From NCBI GenBank assembly GCA_023394035.1, contig JAEXBK010000053.1, forward strand, positions 1-18,045: a stretch of DNA of 18,045 nt. The letters are read 5' to 3'. The notes under the pieces were generated by a model that did not search any database, was not told the origin of the DNA, and was given only the letters and a program-made list of their open reading frames with translations. Below are positions 8,080-14,312 of this stretch, in pieces. The position numbers were made by a program, and so were the translations under genes. Within the stretch, counting starts at the first letter, position 1. Each line of letters begins with the position of its first letter. The DNA comes from Bacillota bacterium (GTDB taxonomy: Bacteria; Bacillota; Clostridia; Peptostreptococcales; Anaerovoracaceae).

Positions 8080-9355
8080 ATACTTGCACGAAACGTTCGG
8101 CATAGATGAGAGAATAATTGAGCTTTCCTCAAGATGCGAACATGAACTTAAAGAAAAATTTGATGCACTTGACGATATAATGGCATACAATCAATACAAG
8201 GTGCTCAAAGCCTTCCATGACAACCGTATATCCGATACTCATTTTGCATGGAATACGGGATACGGATATGACGATGCAGGGCGCGATGCCGTAGAAAAGG
8301 TCTTTGCACAGGTTTTCGGCGGAGAAAAAGCCCTCGTCAGAACAAATATAGTAAACGGCACTCATGCGCTTGCAATTACGCTGCAGGGACTTTTGATGCC
8401 GGGTGATGAGCTTATATACATAACCGGAGGTCCTTACGATACTCTTGAAGAAGTTATAGGCATACGCGGATCCGGAATGGGATCGCTTAGAGAATTCGGA
8501 GTTTCTTATAAGCAGATAGAGCTTGCAGATGACGGCAGTATCGATTTTGATGCGGTCAAAAATGCCGTTTCGGAAAAGACGAAAATGATATGTATGCAAC
8601 GCTCCACCGGATATGGATGGCGTAATCCTATTACCGTAAACCAAATTGCGGAAGCGGTGTCTTTTGTCAAAAAAATCAATCCTGAAATCATAGTAATGGT
8701 CGACAACTCATACGGCGAGTTCATCTCCGAAAACGAGCCTACAAATGTAGGAGCCGATATTATAGCAGGCTCACTCATCAAAAATCCCGGAGGCGGACTT
8801 GCGCTTTCCGGCGGTTATGTCTGCGGTCGTGCAGAGCTTGTCGACAAAATAGCGTACAGGATGACATGCCCCGGAATAGGTGCGGAATGCGGACTTACAT
8901 TCGGCCAGACGAGAGCAATGCTTCAGGGTATATTCCTTGCTCCTAAGGTTGTAAACGGAGCTCTTAAAGGAGCAATGCTGTGCGGTGAGCTTTATTCTTC
9001 ATTAGATTATCACGTTTGCCCTACAAAATCAGACGAAAGAAGCGATATAATACAGGGTGTCTGCCTGAAAAGTCCGGAAGCCGTAGTTGCTTTCTGCGAA
9101 GGAATACAGATGGCGGCTCCGATAGATTCGCACGTCAGCCCGATTCCGTGGTCCATGCCCGGATATGACAGCGAGGTCGTAATGGCCGCAGGTGCTTTTG
9201 TTCAGGGCTCATCAATAGAGCTTTCGGCCGACGCTCCCGTAAGACCGCCTTATAATGTGTATTTTCAGGGAGGACTTACATACGAACATTCAAAATTCGG
9301 CGTGCTGATGTCCGCCGACAGACTTCTTAAAAAAGGACTGTTAAATGCAATCTGA
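8060..9355 (+). CDS. Methionine gamma-lyase / aluminium-resistance family PLP enzyme
   Basis: About 431 residues of the fold-type I PLP family annotated as aluminium resistance protein or methionine gamma-lyase-like (PF06838 type). Visible: TGYGYDDAGRDAVEKVFAQVFG near the N-terminus, IVNGTHALAITLQGLLMPGDEL (substrate and cofactor domain), VDNSYGEF with a PLP-ring Asp, and GSLIKNPGGG with the presumed Schiff-base lysine (residue 241 from this start). The true substrate is not established; cysteine/methionine-type C-S lyase chemistry is inferred from the fold. Start choice: AGAGGAG at 8044-8050 lies 9 bases from ATG 8060 but only 3 bases from an in-frame ATG at 8054, so 8060 is preferred. It overlaps the end of the recombinase gene and, by 11 bases, the start of the next gene. 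In clostridia this gene commonly sits between miaA/hfq and lexA. Confidence 0.9.
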   Translation: MTKLTNKYLHETFGIDERIIELSSRCEHELKEKFDALDDIMAYNQYKVLKAFHDNRISDTHFAWNTGYGYDDAGRDAVEKVFAQVFGGEKALVRTNIVNGTHALAITLQGLLMPGDELIYITGGPYDTLEEVIGIRGSGMGSLREFGVSYKQIELADDGSIDFDAVKNAVSEKTKMICMQRSTGYGWRNPITVNQIAEAVSFVKKINPEIIVMVDNSYGEFISENEPTNVGADIIAGSLIKNPGGGLALSGGYVCGRAELVDKIAYRMTCPGIGAECGLTFGQTRAMLQGIFLAPKVVNGALKGAMLCGELYSSLDYHVCPTKSDERSDIIQGVCLKSPEAVVAFCEGIQMAAPIDSHVSPIPWSMPGYDSEVVMAAGAFVQGSSIELSADAPVRPPYNVYFQGGLTYEHSKFGVLMSADRLLKKGLLNAI

Positions 9356-10118
9356 AAAGAAAAATCATAAGCTATCCGAGCTGCGCGGCAATGCGGCAAA
9401 AAATATTGCCGAACAAAAAAATACAAAAGTAATAATTACATTTCTGAAGCTCGCCGTTTTTGCCGTTATAATCATAGGTGTACCTCTGTTTATATTTATC
9501 AATTACGCCGATCGCCTGCAGGCGCTTAAGAGCCTCGAGGATGTAACAAAGCTGCTTTCTCATTACCAAACCATGAGCGTTTTCGTATATATAGCATTTC
9601 AGATAATCCAGATTGTAATATGCTTTCTTCCGGGACAATTTCTACAAATAGCAGCCGGATATCTGTTCGGATTTATTCCTTCTTTGTTTTACTCCGTCAT
9701 AGGTGCAGGAATCGGATCCTCGCTCTCCTACGGGATCGCTCGTTTTCTCGGTAGGGATGCTGTACATCTGTTTATAAGCAAAGAAAAAGTATCGTATTAT
9801 GTTGCCTTACTTAACAGTAAAAAGGCATATATGATAACATTTCTTATATTCCTTATTCCCGGTCTTCCAAAGGATATAATGGGATATGCCGCAGGACTGT
9901 CAGATATGAAATTTAAGGCTTTTATCCTAATATCTGTGGTGGGGAGGGTACCTGCTATGTGCGGAAGCATACTGGTCGGTGCATTTTACAAGACGGGAAA
10001 CTATGTTGGTCTTGCCGCTGTCATCGGAGCAGTAATAGTTGTACTCATCGTATGTGCGCTCAAACGAAAAAGCCTGACAAAATACCTTGATTCAGTTTAT
10101 GAAAAGATATCAAAATAA
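9345..10118 (+). CDS. TVP38/TMEM64 family (VTT domain, DedA-like) membrane protein
   Basis: A 257-residue polytopic inner-membrane protein. Hydrophobic segments lie near residues 28-52, 78-100, 102-127, 160-180, 189-215 and 219-239. The VTT/SNARE-associated core is visible as LPGQFLQIAAGYLFGF (95-110), GAGIGSSLSYGIARFLGR (120-137) and LIPGLPKDIMGYAAGLSDM (170-188), followed by GRVPAM. Relatives in the DedA/VTT superfamily are implicated in lipid scrambling or transport and membrane homeostasis; the cargo of this protein is unknown. AAGGAC at 9333-9338 lies 6 bases before the ATG. The gene begins inside the preceding PLP-enzyme gene and is the last of the long + strand operon, ending 2 bases before a strong terminator. 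Confidence 0.88.
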   Translation: MQSEKKNHKLSELRGNAAKNIAEQKNTKVIITFLKLAVFAVIIIGVPLFIFINYADRLQALKSLEDVTKLLSHYQTMSVFVYIAFQIIQIVICFLPGQFLQIAAGYLFGFIPSLFYSVIGAGIGSSLSYGIARFLGRDAVHLFISKEKVSYYVALLNSKKAYMITFLIFLIPGLPKDIMGYAAGLSDMKFKAFILISVVGRVPAMCGSILVGAFYKTGNYVGLAAVIGAVIVVLIVCALKRKSLTKYLDSVYEKISK

Positions 10119-10120
10119 GC

Positions 10121-10149
10121 AAAACCGTTGAAATTCCAACGGTTTTTTC
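10121..10149 (+). terminator. Intrinsic terminator ending the mutS-to-VTT operon
   Basis: AAAACCGTTG at 10121-10130 pairs perfectly with CAACGGTTTT at 10137-10146 around a 6-base loop, and the right arm runs into TTTTTT. It starts directly after the VTT-gene stop. It separates the operon from the SOS-type promoter that begins 14 bases further on. Confidence 0.85.
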
Positions 10150-10162
10150 TTCGAAATAAAAT

Positions 10163-10236
10163 AGAACATTTGTTTATATTTTTCCTTGACAATAAACGCC
10201 CGTTCTGATATTATATAGAAAACGAACATTCATTCG
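10163..10236 (+). promoter_or_regulatory. Three LexA-like SOS boxes spaced exactly 30 bp apart
   Basis: Three 14-bp sites resemble the Gram-positive LexA operator CGAAC-N4-GTTCG. AGAACATTTGTTTA is at 10163-10176, upstream of the -35. TAAACGCCCGTTCT is at 10193-10206, between -35 and -10. CGAACATTCATTCG is at 10223-10236, just downstream of the -10. Each has about seven to nine of the ten specific operator bases. Start-to-start spacing is 30 bp both times, about three helical turns, so bound dimers would lie on roughly the same face. The two downstream sites overlap the RNA polymerase footprint, consistent with repression. LexA binding is inferred, not shown. Confidence 0.7.
10186..10214 (+). 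promoter_or_regulatory. Promoter of the LysM gene (extended -10)
   Basis: TTGACA at 10186-10191 is a perfect -35. After a 17-base spacer comes TATTAT at 10209-10214 with a preceding TGa, making an extended -10. Transcription is expected to begin near 10221, inside the third LexA-like box. This is a strong promoter that would need repression, in keeping with the overlapping operators. Confidence 0.8.
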
Positions 10237-10258
10237 ATTTACAGGCGAGGGTATAACA

Positions 10259-10564
10259 ATGTTTAGAAAGTATAGAATTACATCTTTTTCAAGATTCACA
10301 GCATTTCTTATTATAATGATACTGCTTATCGTAACGGGCGTAAGCATGATTACAGGTCATCTTGATGCTTCGGGGGCAACAGAGATTCAGTACCATATGG
10401 TTACAGTAGAATACGGTGATACGCTTTGGCGAATTGCCGAATCCAATTCAGACGGTTCTGTAGATCTTCGCATATTAGTTCACGAAATTGCCGAACTTAA
10501 CGGAATACCTAAGGGATCAGTCATACAGCCAGGTCAGGAGCTCAAGGTTCCTGATATGATATAA
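10259..10564 (+). CDS. Membrane-anchored LysM protein, YneA-like SOS cell-division inhibitor candidate
   Basis: A 101-residue protein with a basic N-terminus, one transmembrane helix (about 12-32, an uncleaved anchor or signal) and an extracytoplasmic LysM domain (about 46-98) containing MVTVEYGDTLWRIAE, an internal helix-rich segment, and SVIQPGQELKVP. LysM binds N-acetylglucosamine-containing glycans such as peptidoglycan. Size, layout and the GDTLWRIA motif match YneA of Bacillus, a short LysM protein that delays division during DNA damage. The three LexA-like boxes over its promoter strongly support that assignment. In Bacillus yneA is divergent from lexA; here no lexA is adjacent, and the gene is downstream of the Met-gamma-lyase-like gene that often neighbours lexA in clostridia. 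The ribosome binding site is modest (GAGGG at 10247-10251). The alternative is a generic LysM wall protein. Confidence 0.8.
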   Translation: MFRKYRITSFSRFTAFLIIMILLIVTGVSMITGHLDASGATEIQYHMVTVEYGDTLWRIAESNSDGSVDLRILVHEIAELNGIPKGSVIQPGQELKVPDMI

Positions 10565-10603
10565 AAACGCAAATAGCAGGGAAACAGTGAGGCTCTAATT
10601 TCA

Positions 10604-10652
10604 GTTTTAAGCGATTTTATTTCAGATAAGGTAATATGTATCGACTTAAAAC
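10604..10652. repeat. Imperfect inverted repeat downstream of the LysM gene
   Basis: GTTTTAAGCGA at 10604-10614 and TCGACTTAAAAC at 10641-10652 are inverted copies with one extra base in the right arm and a 26-base loop. It may form a 3'-UTR stem in the LysM transcript. No T-run follows, so it is not called a terminator. Confidence 0.35.
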
Positions 10653-10688
10653 ATTGTGAAATCAACGATTTTCTAACCTTAATACATT

Positions 10689-10737
10689 TAACAAAAGAGC
10701 TGCCATAATGGAATCTCTCCAGCAGCTTCTTTTGTTA
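10689..10737. terminator. Probable bidirectional terminator between convergent transcripts
   Basis: TAACAAAAGAGCTGC at 10689-10703 pairs with GCAGCTTCTTTTGTTA at 10722-10737 with one bulged base and an 18-base loop. The T-rich outer arm on either strand gives terminator character in both directions. It lies between the rightward LysM gene and the leftward bacteriocin cluster. Confidence 0.55.
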
Positions 10738-10738
10738 T

Positions 10739-10768
10739 CTATTCCCAAAATTATGATTTTAGGAATAG
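10739..10768. repeat. Inverted repeat, AT-rich hairpin
   Basis: CTATTCC at 10739-10745 pairs with GGAATAG at 10762-10768, and the stem continues inside as AAAAT/ATTTT after one mismatched pair, with a tetranucleotide loop. This is the second of three adjacent hairpins between 10689 and 10808. Confidence 0.5.
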
Positions 10769-10787
10769 ATATAGCCGTCTCTACTCC

Positions 10788-10808
10788 TATCAAAATTACG
10801 TTTTGATA
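10788..10808 (-). terminator. Small hairpin just after the last gene of the leftward cluster
   Basis: TATCAAAA at 10788-10795 pairs perfectly with TTTTGATA at 10801-10808 around a 5-base loop. It lies 12 bases beyond the stop of the 154-residue protein on the - strand. The stem is A/T-rich and there is no T-tail, so termination here alone would be weak. With the hairpins at 10739-10768 and 10689-10737 it may form a composite end. Confidence 0.35.
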
Positions 10809-10820
10809 ATTGATTCACGC

Positions 10821-11285
10821 TTAAAAGAAATTTCCCCACTCCTCGTCGGCAAGCTTTTTTAAGTATAAAATCTCATCAGAATAATATGATACCAAAGTGT
10901 TTATATGCTTAACTTCCTTTGCGCTGTATGGCATTTCTTTATCGCGTATATACTGCATATTGGAATCGACATAAAAATAAACTCTTGTCATATCCTCGGG
11001 ATCAACTATTGCCAATCCGTATTTTGTTTTTTTAATAAGTGACGGCCATATAAAAAGCGACAGTTTGTCGTTATCATTAACCGATAAATTGCCTGTAAGC
11101 TTTGGATATGTAGGATACATTATTGAGTAATTATATCCGTCTTTTTCTTTATAATAGTTGCCGGGTGATTTTTCGTATCCTCCTATTAGCTTAGAATATG
11201 AGAAATAATTTATAGTCCAAACTGCATTCCAAGCCAATATAAAGAAAATAATTACAGATAAGATTATTAATTTTCTTTTTTTCAT
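10821..11285 (-). CDS. Single-span membrane-anchored protein of unknown function in bacteriocin cluster
   Basis: I do not recognise this 154-residue protein. It has a basic start (MKKRKL), one strongly hydrophobic segment (about 7-29) and a hydrophilic remainder predicted to lie outside the membrane. That part is rich in tyrosine, lysine and aspartate, with IMYPTYPKLTG near 55-65 and an acidic C-terminus; there is no cysteine. AGAAGG lies about 10 bases upstream of the ATG, and the start overlaps the ABC ATPase stop by 4 bases, so it is co-translated with the transporter. The conserved position at the end of a secretion cassette makes an immunity protein or an accessory of the export complex plausible, but this is inference from context only. 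Confidence 0.75.
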   Translation of the reverse strand: MKKRKLIILSVIIFFILAWNAVWTINYFSYSKLIGGYEKSPGNYYKEKDGYNYSIMYPTYPKLTGNLSVNDNDKLSLFIWPSLIKKTKYGLAIVDPEDMTRVYFYVDSNMQYIRDKEMPYSAKEVKHINTLVSYYSDEILYLKKLADEEWGNFF

Positions 11286-11890
11286 AACTCTATTACCTTC
11301 TTAGCCATCTTTTTTATAGAATCGTCGTGAGTAACCAAAACTACTGTTTTACCTTGGTTGTTGAGTGATTTCAATATTTGCATTATAACGTCAGCATTTT
11401 TCCTATCGAGAGAGCCTGTCGGCTCATCTGCCAATATAATATTGCATTTTTTCAGGAATAGCCTTGCAAGAGCCACTCTTTGTTGTTCTCCTCCTGATAA
11501 AGTATAAACTTTGCTGTTTATTTTTTCAGAAAGTCCCACCTCATCAAGCACTTCCTCTATAGAATAATTTGTCCGTATTCTTTTTGATACAATATTAAGA
11601 TTTTCTCTTACAGTCTTATTATCTATCAGTGCAAAATTTTGAAACAAAAATCCCACCTCAGTCTTGAAATATTCACGCTTTTGCTTATTTGTCTTATATT
11701 CTATTCCATTAATAATGAGCTTTCCCGAATCGAACGGCTCTAAAAGTCCTATAATATTAAGAAGCGTGGTTTTTCCCTTGCCGCTTGCACCTGAAAAACA
11801 GACAAAATCACCATCGTTGATCTTAAAGTTAAAGTCTTTAAAAATCGTTAAATTACCGAATCTTTTCGTAATCTTGATCCCCTCGATCAT
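11282..11890 (-). CDS. ABC transporter ATP-binding protein, bacteriocin-export (lactococcin 972 group-like)
   Basis: A compact 202-residue ATPase with every nucleotide-binding motif: Walker A GASGKGKT (34-41), Q-loop Gln84 in FLFQNF, signature LSGGEQQR (131-138), Walker B and D-loop ILADEPTGSLD (152-162) and H-loop His188 in VTHDD. The GSLD/Q-loop pattern places it in the LolD/MacB-like branch, whose membrane partners are FtsX-type. It would power the 652-residue membrane protein encoded immediately upstream, with which it overlaps by 4 bases. AAAGGGGAG at about 11895-11903 is a very strong ribosome binding site 5 bases before the ATG. Small ATPases of this kind regularly accompany lactococcin-972-type gene pairs (family knowledge), supporting an export or immunity role here. 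Confidence 0.88.
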   Translation of the reverse strand: MIEGIKITKRFGNLTIFKDFNFKINDGDFVCFSGASGKGKTTLLNIIGLLEPFDSGKLIINGIEYKTNKQKREYFKTEVGFLFQNFALIDNKTVRENLNIVSKRIRTNYSIEEVLDEVGLSEKINSKVYTLSGGEQQRVALARLFLKKCNIILADEPTGSLDRKNADVIMQILKSLNNQGKTVVLVTHDDSIKKMAKKVIEL

Positions 11891-13845
11891 AACCGCTCCC
11901 CTTTCAATATGGAAGATAATGTGTATTTTTCTATTTTCTTTGCTTTGTATAATTCATATGTCAATTCAAATGCGGTCATTAACAAAGCTGCGATAAAAAA
12001 CGCGCTTCCCATGCGGATGTTTAGTATCCTTGAGAAGATCAAGGCTGCAACGAAGCCTATAAAAATACTTATCAAAGATGTAATTATAATTTTTTTGTTT
12101 CTTGATGCTAAAGAATACCCATGTACTTTTTTCAATGCTATCTCAATCGCATTCAATTTATATTCTATTTTTAAAATAAATGCAGTCAAAAGCATTTCCA
12201 AAATAAGAATTATACCTGACAGCATAATTACGAGTTTGCAAGCCTGCCATTTATTCCCAAGAAGGCTATCATAAGCCTTATATACATTCGTTTTTATTGA
12301 ATATCTGTTTGTCAACCCATTTCTTGAGAGATATGAATCCCATTCTTCCTGTGATATATCGTACATAACGTTATTTGAAAGCCGAGAGTTATAAAACCAA
12401 TATTCACTTAACTCGTCGTAACTGTATTTTCCGCTAACATATATTAAAATAGGATCATTTTGTAATATCATTGAGAATTTATCTATATACAGTGTCGAGA
12501 CAGCTGCTATACCGCTTTTATATTCTATGATATTTTCATTATCCCCTTTCTTACCATAAATATCAATTATTTTCAAGGCATATAAATATTCCTTTGAATC
12601 AACTTTCAGTGAATCAGGTATAAGCACATTGATACCTTGCCGATCAATCTCGGTTGCTTTGTCTTCTATTGAAGAAAATCCCCTTCTCAGCTCATCAAAT
12701 GCATTATCATTTATTATAACTATGGGGTATATAGGTCTCATTGCCATTCCATCGGCATATATAATCGCCTTATCCTGAAATTCAGAAAAAAAACGCCTGT
12801 TAGTATCAAACTCATCATCTACACTCGCAGAAGTGTCTCCGGCTATTGCTGTAAAGCTGTAATTGGAATGTGTTTTGAAAAAATCTTTCTGCATATATAA
12901 ATTAATCATTTCGCGAAAAATAATAACATTCCCGGCAATCAGCATTACAACAAGCATACTTGCAACGATCTTGAAAGCGTAGCTCAAAGTAAGCAGACCT
13001 TTTCCTTCTACCGTTTGCAGATCTCTCTTAAAGTTAACCTTTAAAAGAGCAAAATTAAATATAAGATTAAAAATGATGAAGCCCTCGAACATCAAGCATA
13101 TGAAAGGAAATTTGAATTTAACATAAGAGAAATATGAAAGTATGTAACTCAATCCCAAAAATATAAAATGAAAAAGAGTAAAATCGGCTATTATATTATT
13201 CAAAAAGATTTTTCGCAGATCTTCACCTAAAATAACATGAATAATATTTTCCTTTCGCTGAAACATAATTGAATATAAAGTTATAAGTAAAATAATTGCA
13301 TATATGATTCCCCATACGGTTAATATATTCATATATGTATTATAATCCGATAAATATTCATTTGGAAAACCGCCTGCATACTTATCAATAGTTTCAGCCT
13401 TAAACGCTTTGATATCATCTAATTTTTCTTCTGTTCCGATAAAAAATATAGACTTATAATCTGAAATATCTTCAATATTTTCTATGGTGTCATATATAAC
13501 AGTCCTATTACCGAAAAACAAACTTTCCGCTTTACCTAATTTGATCCCTCTTTCTTTAAAACTTTGCTCCACTCCGTTTGTGCCGTATATATAAATATTT
13601 ATTTCATCATGTGATAGATCTTCCCTTTTCATTAAAAAAAAATCCACATTATTGTTTTTCCCCGCATTAATAAAATCAGCAATGGCTTCATCGTTAGAAA
13701 TTGCGGTTCCGGTAGCATTCATATAAAAATCTGTACTGTAATAATGCGTCTCGAACGTATACATATATAAAATGTACAACTCTCCGTTGAAAATCAATCC
13801 TGCACATATTAAAACAGTAAATATTAATCCTTTAATCATTTTCAT
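11887..13845 (-). CDS. Bacteriocin-associated multi-spanning membrane protein (FtsX/DUF1430-like permease)
   Basis: A 652-residue membrane protein. Predicted spans lie near residues 5-27, 173-194, 215-240, 245-268, 290-312, 534-558, 586-606 and 612-630, giving about eight helices. Two large extracytoplasmic loops (about 30-170 and 313-530) separate them. The pattern IEIALKKVHGYS (567-578), just before the last two helices, is typical of the final half of FtsX-like permeases and of the bacteriocin-associated integral membrane family (TIGR01654/DUF1430). In lactococcin-972-type loci this protein is the proposed immunity/export partner. GAGG at 13854-13857 lies 8 bases before ATG 13845; a second ATG two codons in is less well placed. 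It follows the precursor by 92 bases containing a hairpin and overlaps the ATPase gene by 4 bases. Codons are strikingly A/T-rich compared with mutS or purL. Confidence 0.8.
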   Translation of the reverse strand: MKMIKGLIFTVLICAGLIFNGELYILYMYTFETHYYSTDFYMNATGTAISNDEAIADFINAGKNNNVDFFLMKREDLSHDEINIYIYGTNGVEQSFKERGIKLGKAESLFFGNRTVIYDTIENIEDISDYKSIFFIGTEEKLDDIKAFKAETIDKYAGGFPNEYLSDYNTYMNILTVWGIIYAIILLITLYSIMFQRKENIIHVILGEDLRKIFLNNIIADFTLFHFIFLGLSYILSYFSYVKFKFPFICLMFEGFIIFNLIFNFALLKVNFKRDLQTVEGKGLLTLSYAFKIVASMLVVMLIAGNVIIFREMINLYMQKDFFKTHSNYSFTAIAGDTSASVDDEFDTNRRFFSEFQDKAIIYADGMAMRPIYPIVIINDNAFDELRRGFSSIEDKATEIDRQGINVLIPDSLKVDSKEYLYALKIIDIYGKKGDNENIIEYKSGIAAVSTLYIDKFSMILQNDPILIYVSGKYSYDELSEYWFYNSRLSNNVMYDISQEEWDSYLSRNGLTNRYSIKTNVYKAYDSLLGNKWQACKLVIMLSGIILILEMLLTAFILKIEYKLNAIEIALKKVHGYSLASRNKKIIITSLISIFIGFVAALIFSRILNIRMGSAFFIAALLMTAFELTYELYKAKKIEKYTLSSILKGERL

Positions 13846-13877
13846 ATAAACAGCCTCACACCATCTAAATTAAACGA

Positions 13878-13926
13878 TTTATTTACTAAAAGCAAGCTGT
13901 TTAACAGCTTGCTTTTAGTAAATAAA
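13878..13926 (-). terminator. 24-bp perfect hairpin between bacteriocin precursor and transporter genes
   Basis: Left arm 13878-13901 and right arm 13903-13926 are perfect inverted copies with only one central base, T13902. Read on the - strand the core AAGCAAGCTGTT / AACAGCTTGCTT runs into TTTTAGTAAAT, a terminator-like layout. It starts 11 bases after the precursor stop codon and ends 32 bases before the membrane-protein start. Likely roles are partial termination or 3' stabilisation of an abundant precursor message with lower transporter expression. Confidence 0.8.
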
Positions 13927-13937
13927 GATATGATAAA

Positions 13938-14312
13938 TCACATTGATGGCCACCAATGTTGGTAAGTCACTCTATTCGATCGATGTGTAATTTCGAGACT
14001 TGCCCAATCATTAACCTCAGCATAACTACCCATTTCCATTACATATCCTGCCCTTGATATTACTGGGTAATGAAAAGATCCATTAGATTTCGTGTAGCAA
14101 ACATCCTCATCGATTAGGAATGTATTGAACCCATATTGGATTCTGTTAACAGTTCCATTAATTTCGGTTTGAACTCTGGACTCCATCCAATCTGCATTAA
14201 AAGTATGCGAACCGTTAGAATATGACATCTTTAGTGTATCCGCCATTGCAACAGATGTATATGAAAACATAAACATCATTACCAGACACAAAACTATTAT
14301 GGTCTTTTTCAT
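13938..14312 (-). CDS. Secreted lactococcin 972-like bacteriocin precursor
   Basis: A 124-residue precursor. Residues 1-24 form a Sec signal peptide: MKK, a hydrophobic core, then cleavage after Ala-Met-Ala24. The predicted mature chain is 100 residues, rich in Tyr, Trp, His and Phe, with a single Cys (Cys72). By eye residues 52-121 align with lactococcin 972: NGT..YG near 52-61, Y-x-K-x-NGS-x-H (73-81), then DWA (102-104) and a Y-x-x-W-W ending (117-121) where the family has WA...YY-x-x-W. The mature part is longer than lactococcin 972 (66 residues) by an N-terminal extension. The family acts extracellularly; lactococcin 972 binds lipid II and blocks septum formation. The downstream membrane protein and ABC ATPase support the assignment. 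AGAAAGGA at about 14320-14327 precedes the ATG by about 8 bases. Homology is weak, so another secreted peptide is possible. Confidence 0.72.
   Translation of the reverse strand: MKKTIIVLCLVMMFMFSYTSVAMADTLKMSYSNGSHTFNADWMESRVQTEINGTVNRIQYGFNTFLIDEDVCYTKSNGSFHYPVISRAGYVMEMGSYAEVNDWASLEITHRSNRVTYQHWWPSM

Noticed and set aside
8129..8644. A 171-codon open frame on the - strand opposite the PLP-enzyme gene
   Set aside because: It is antisense to a well-conserved enzyme, with no recognisable domain and no start signal; a shadow frame.
10708..10806. A 32-codon + strand frame for a hydrophobic peptide (possible type I toxin)
   Set aside because: The upstream AAGAG is weak, the frame runs through three inverted repeats, and no antisense RNA promoter could be identified; it is mentioned as a finding context but not called as a gene.
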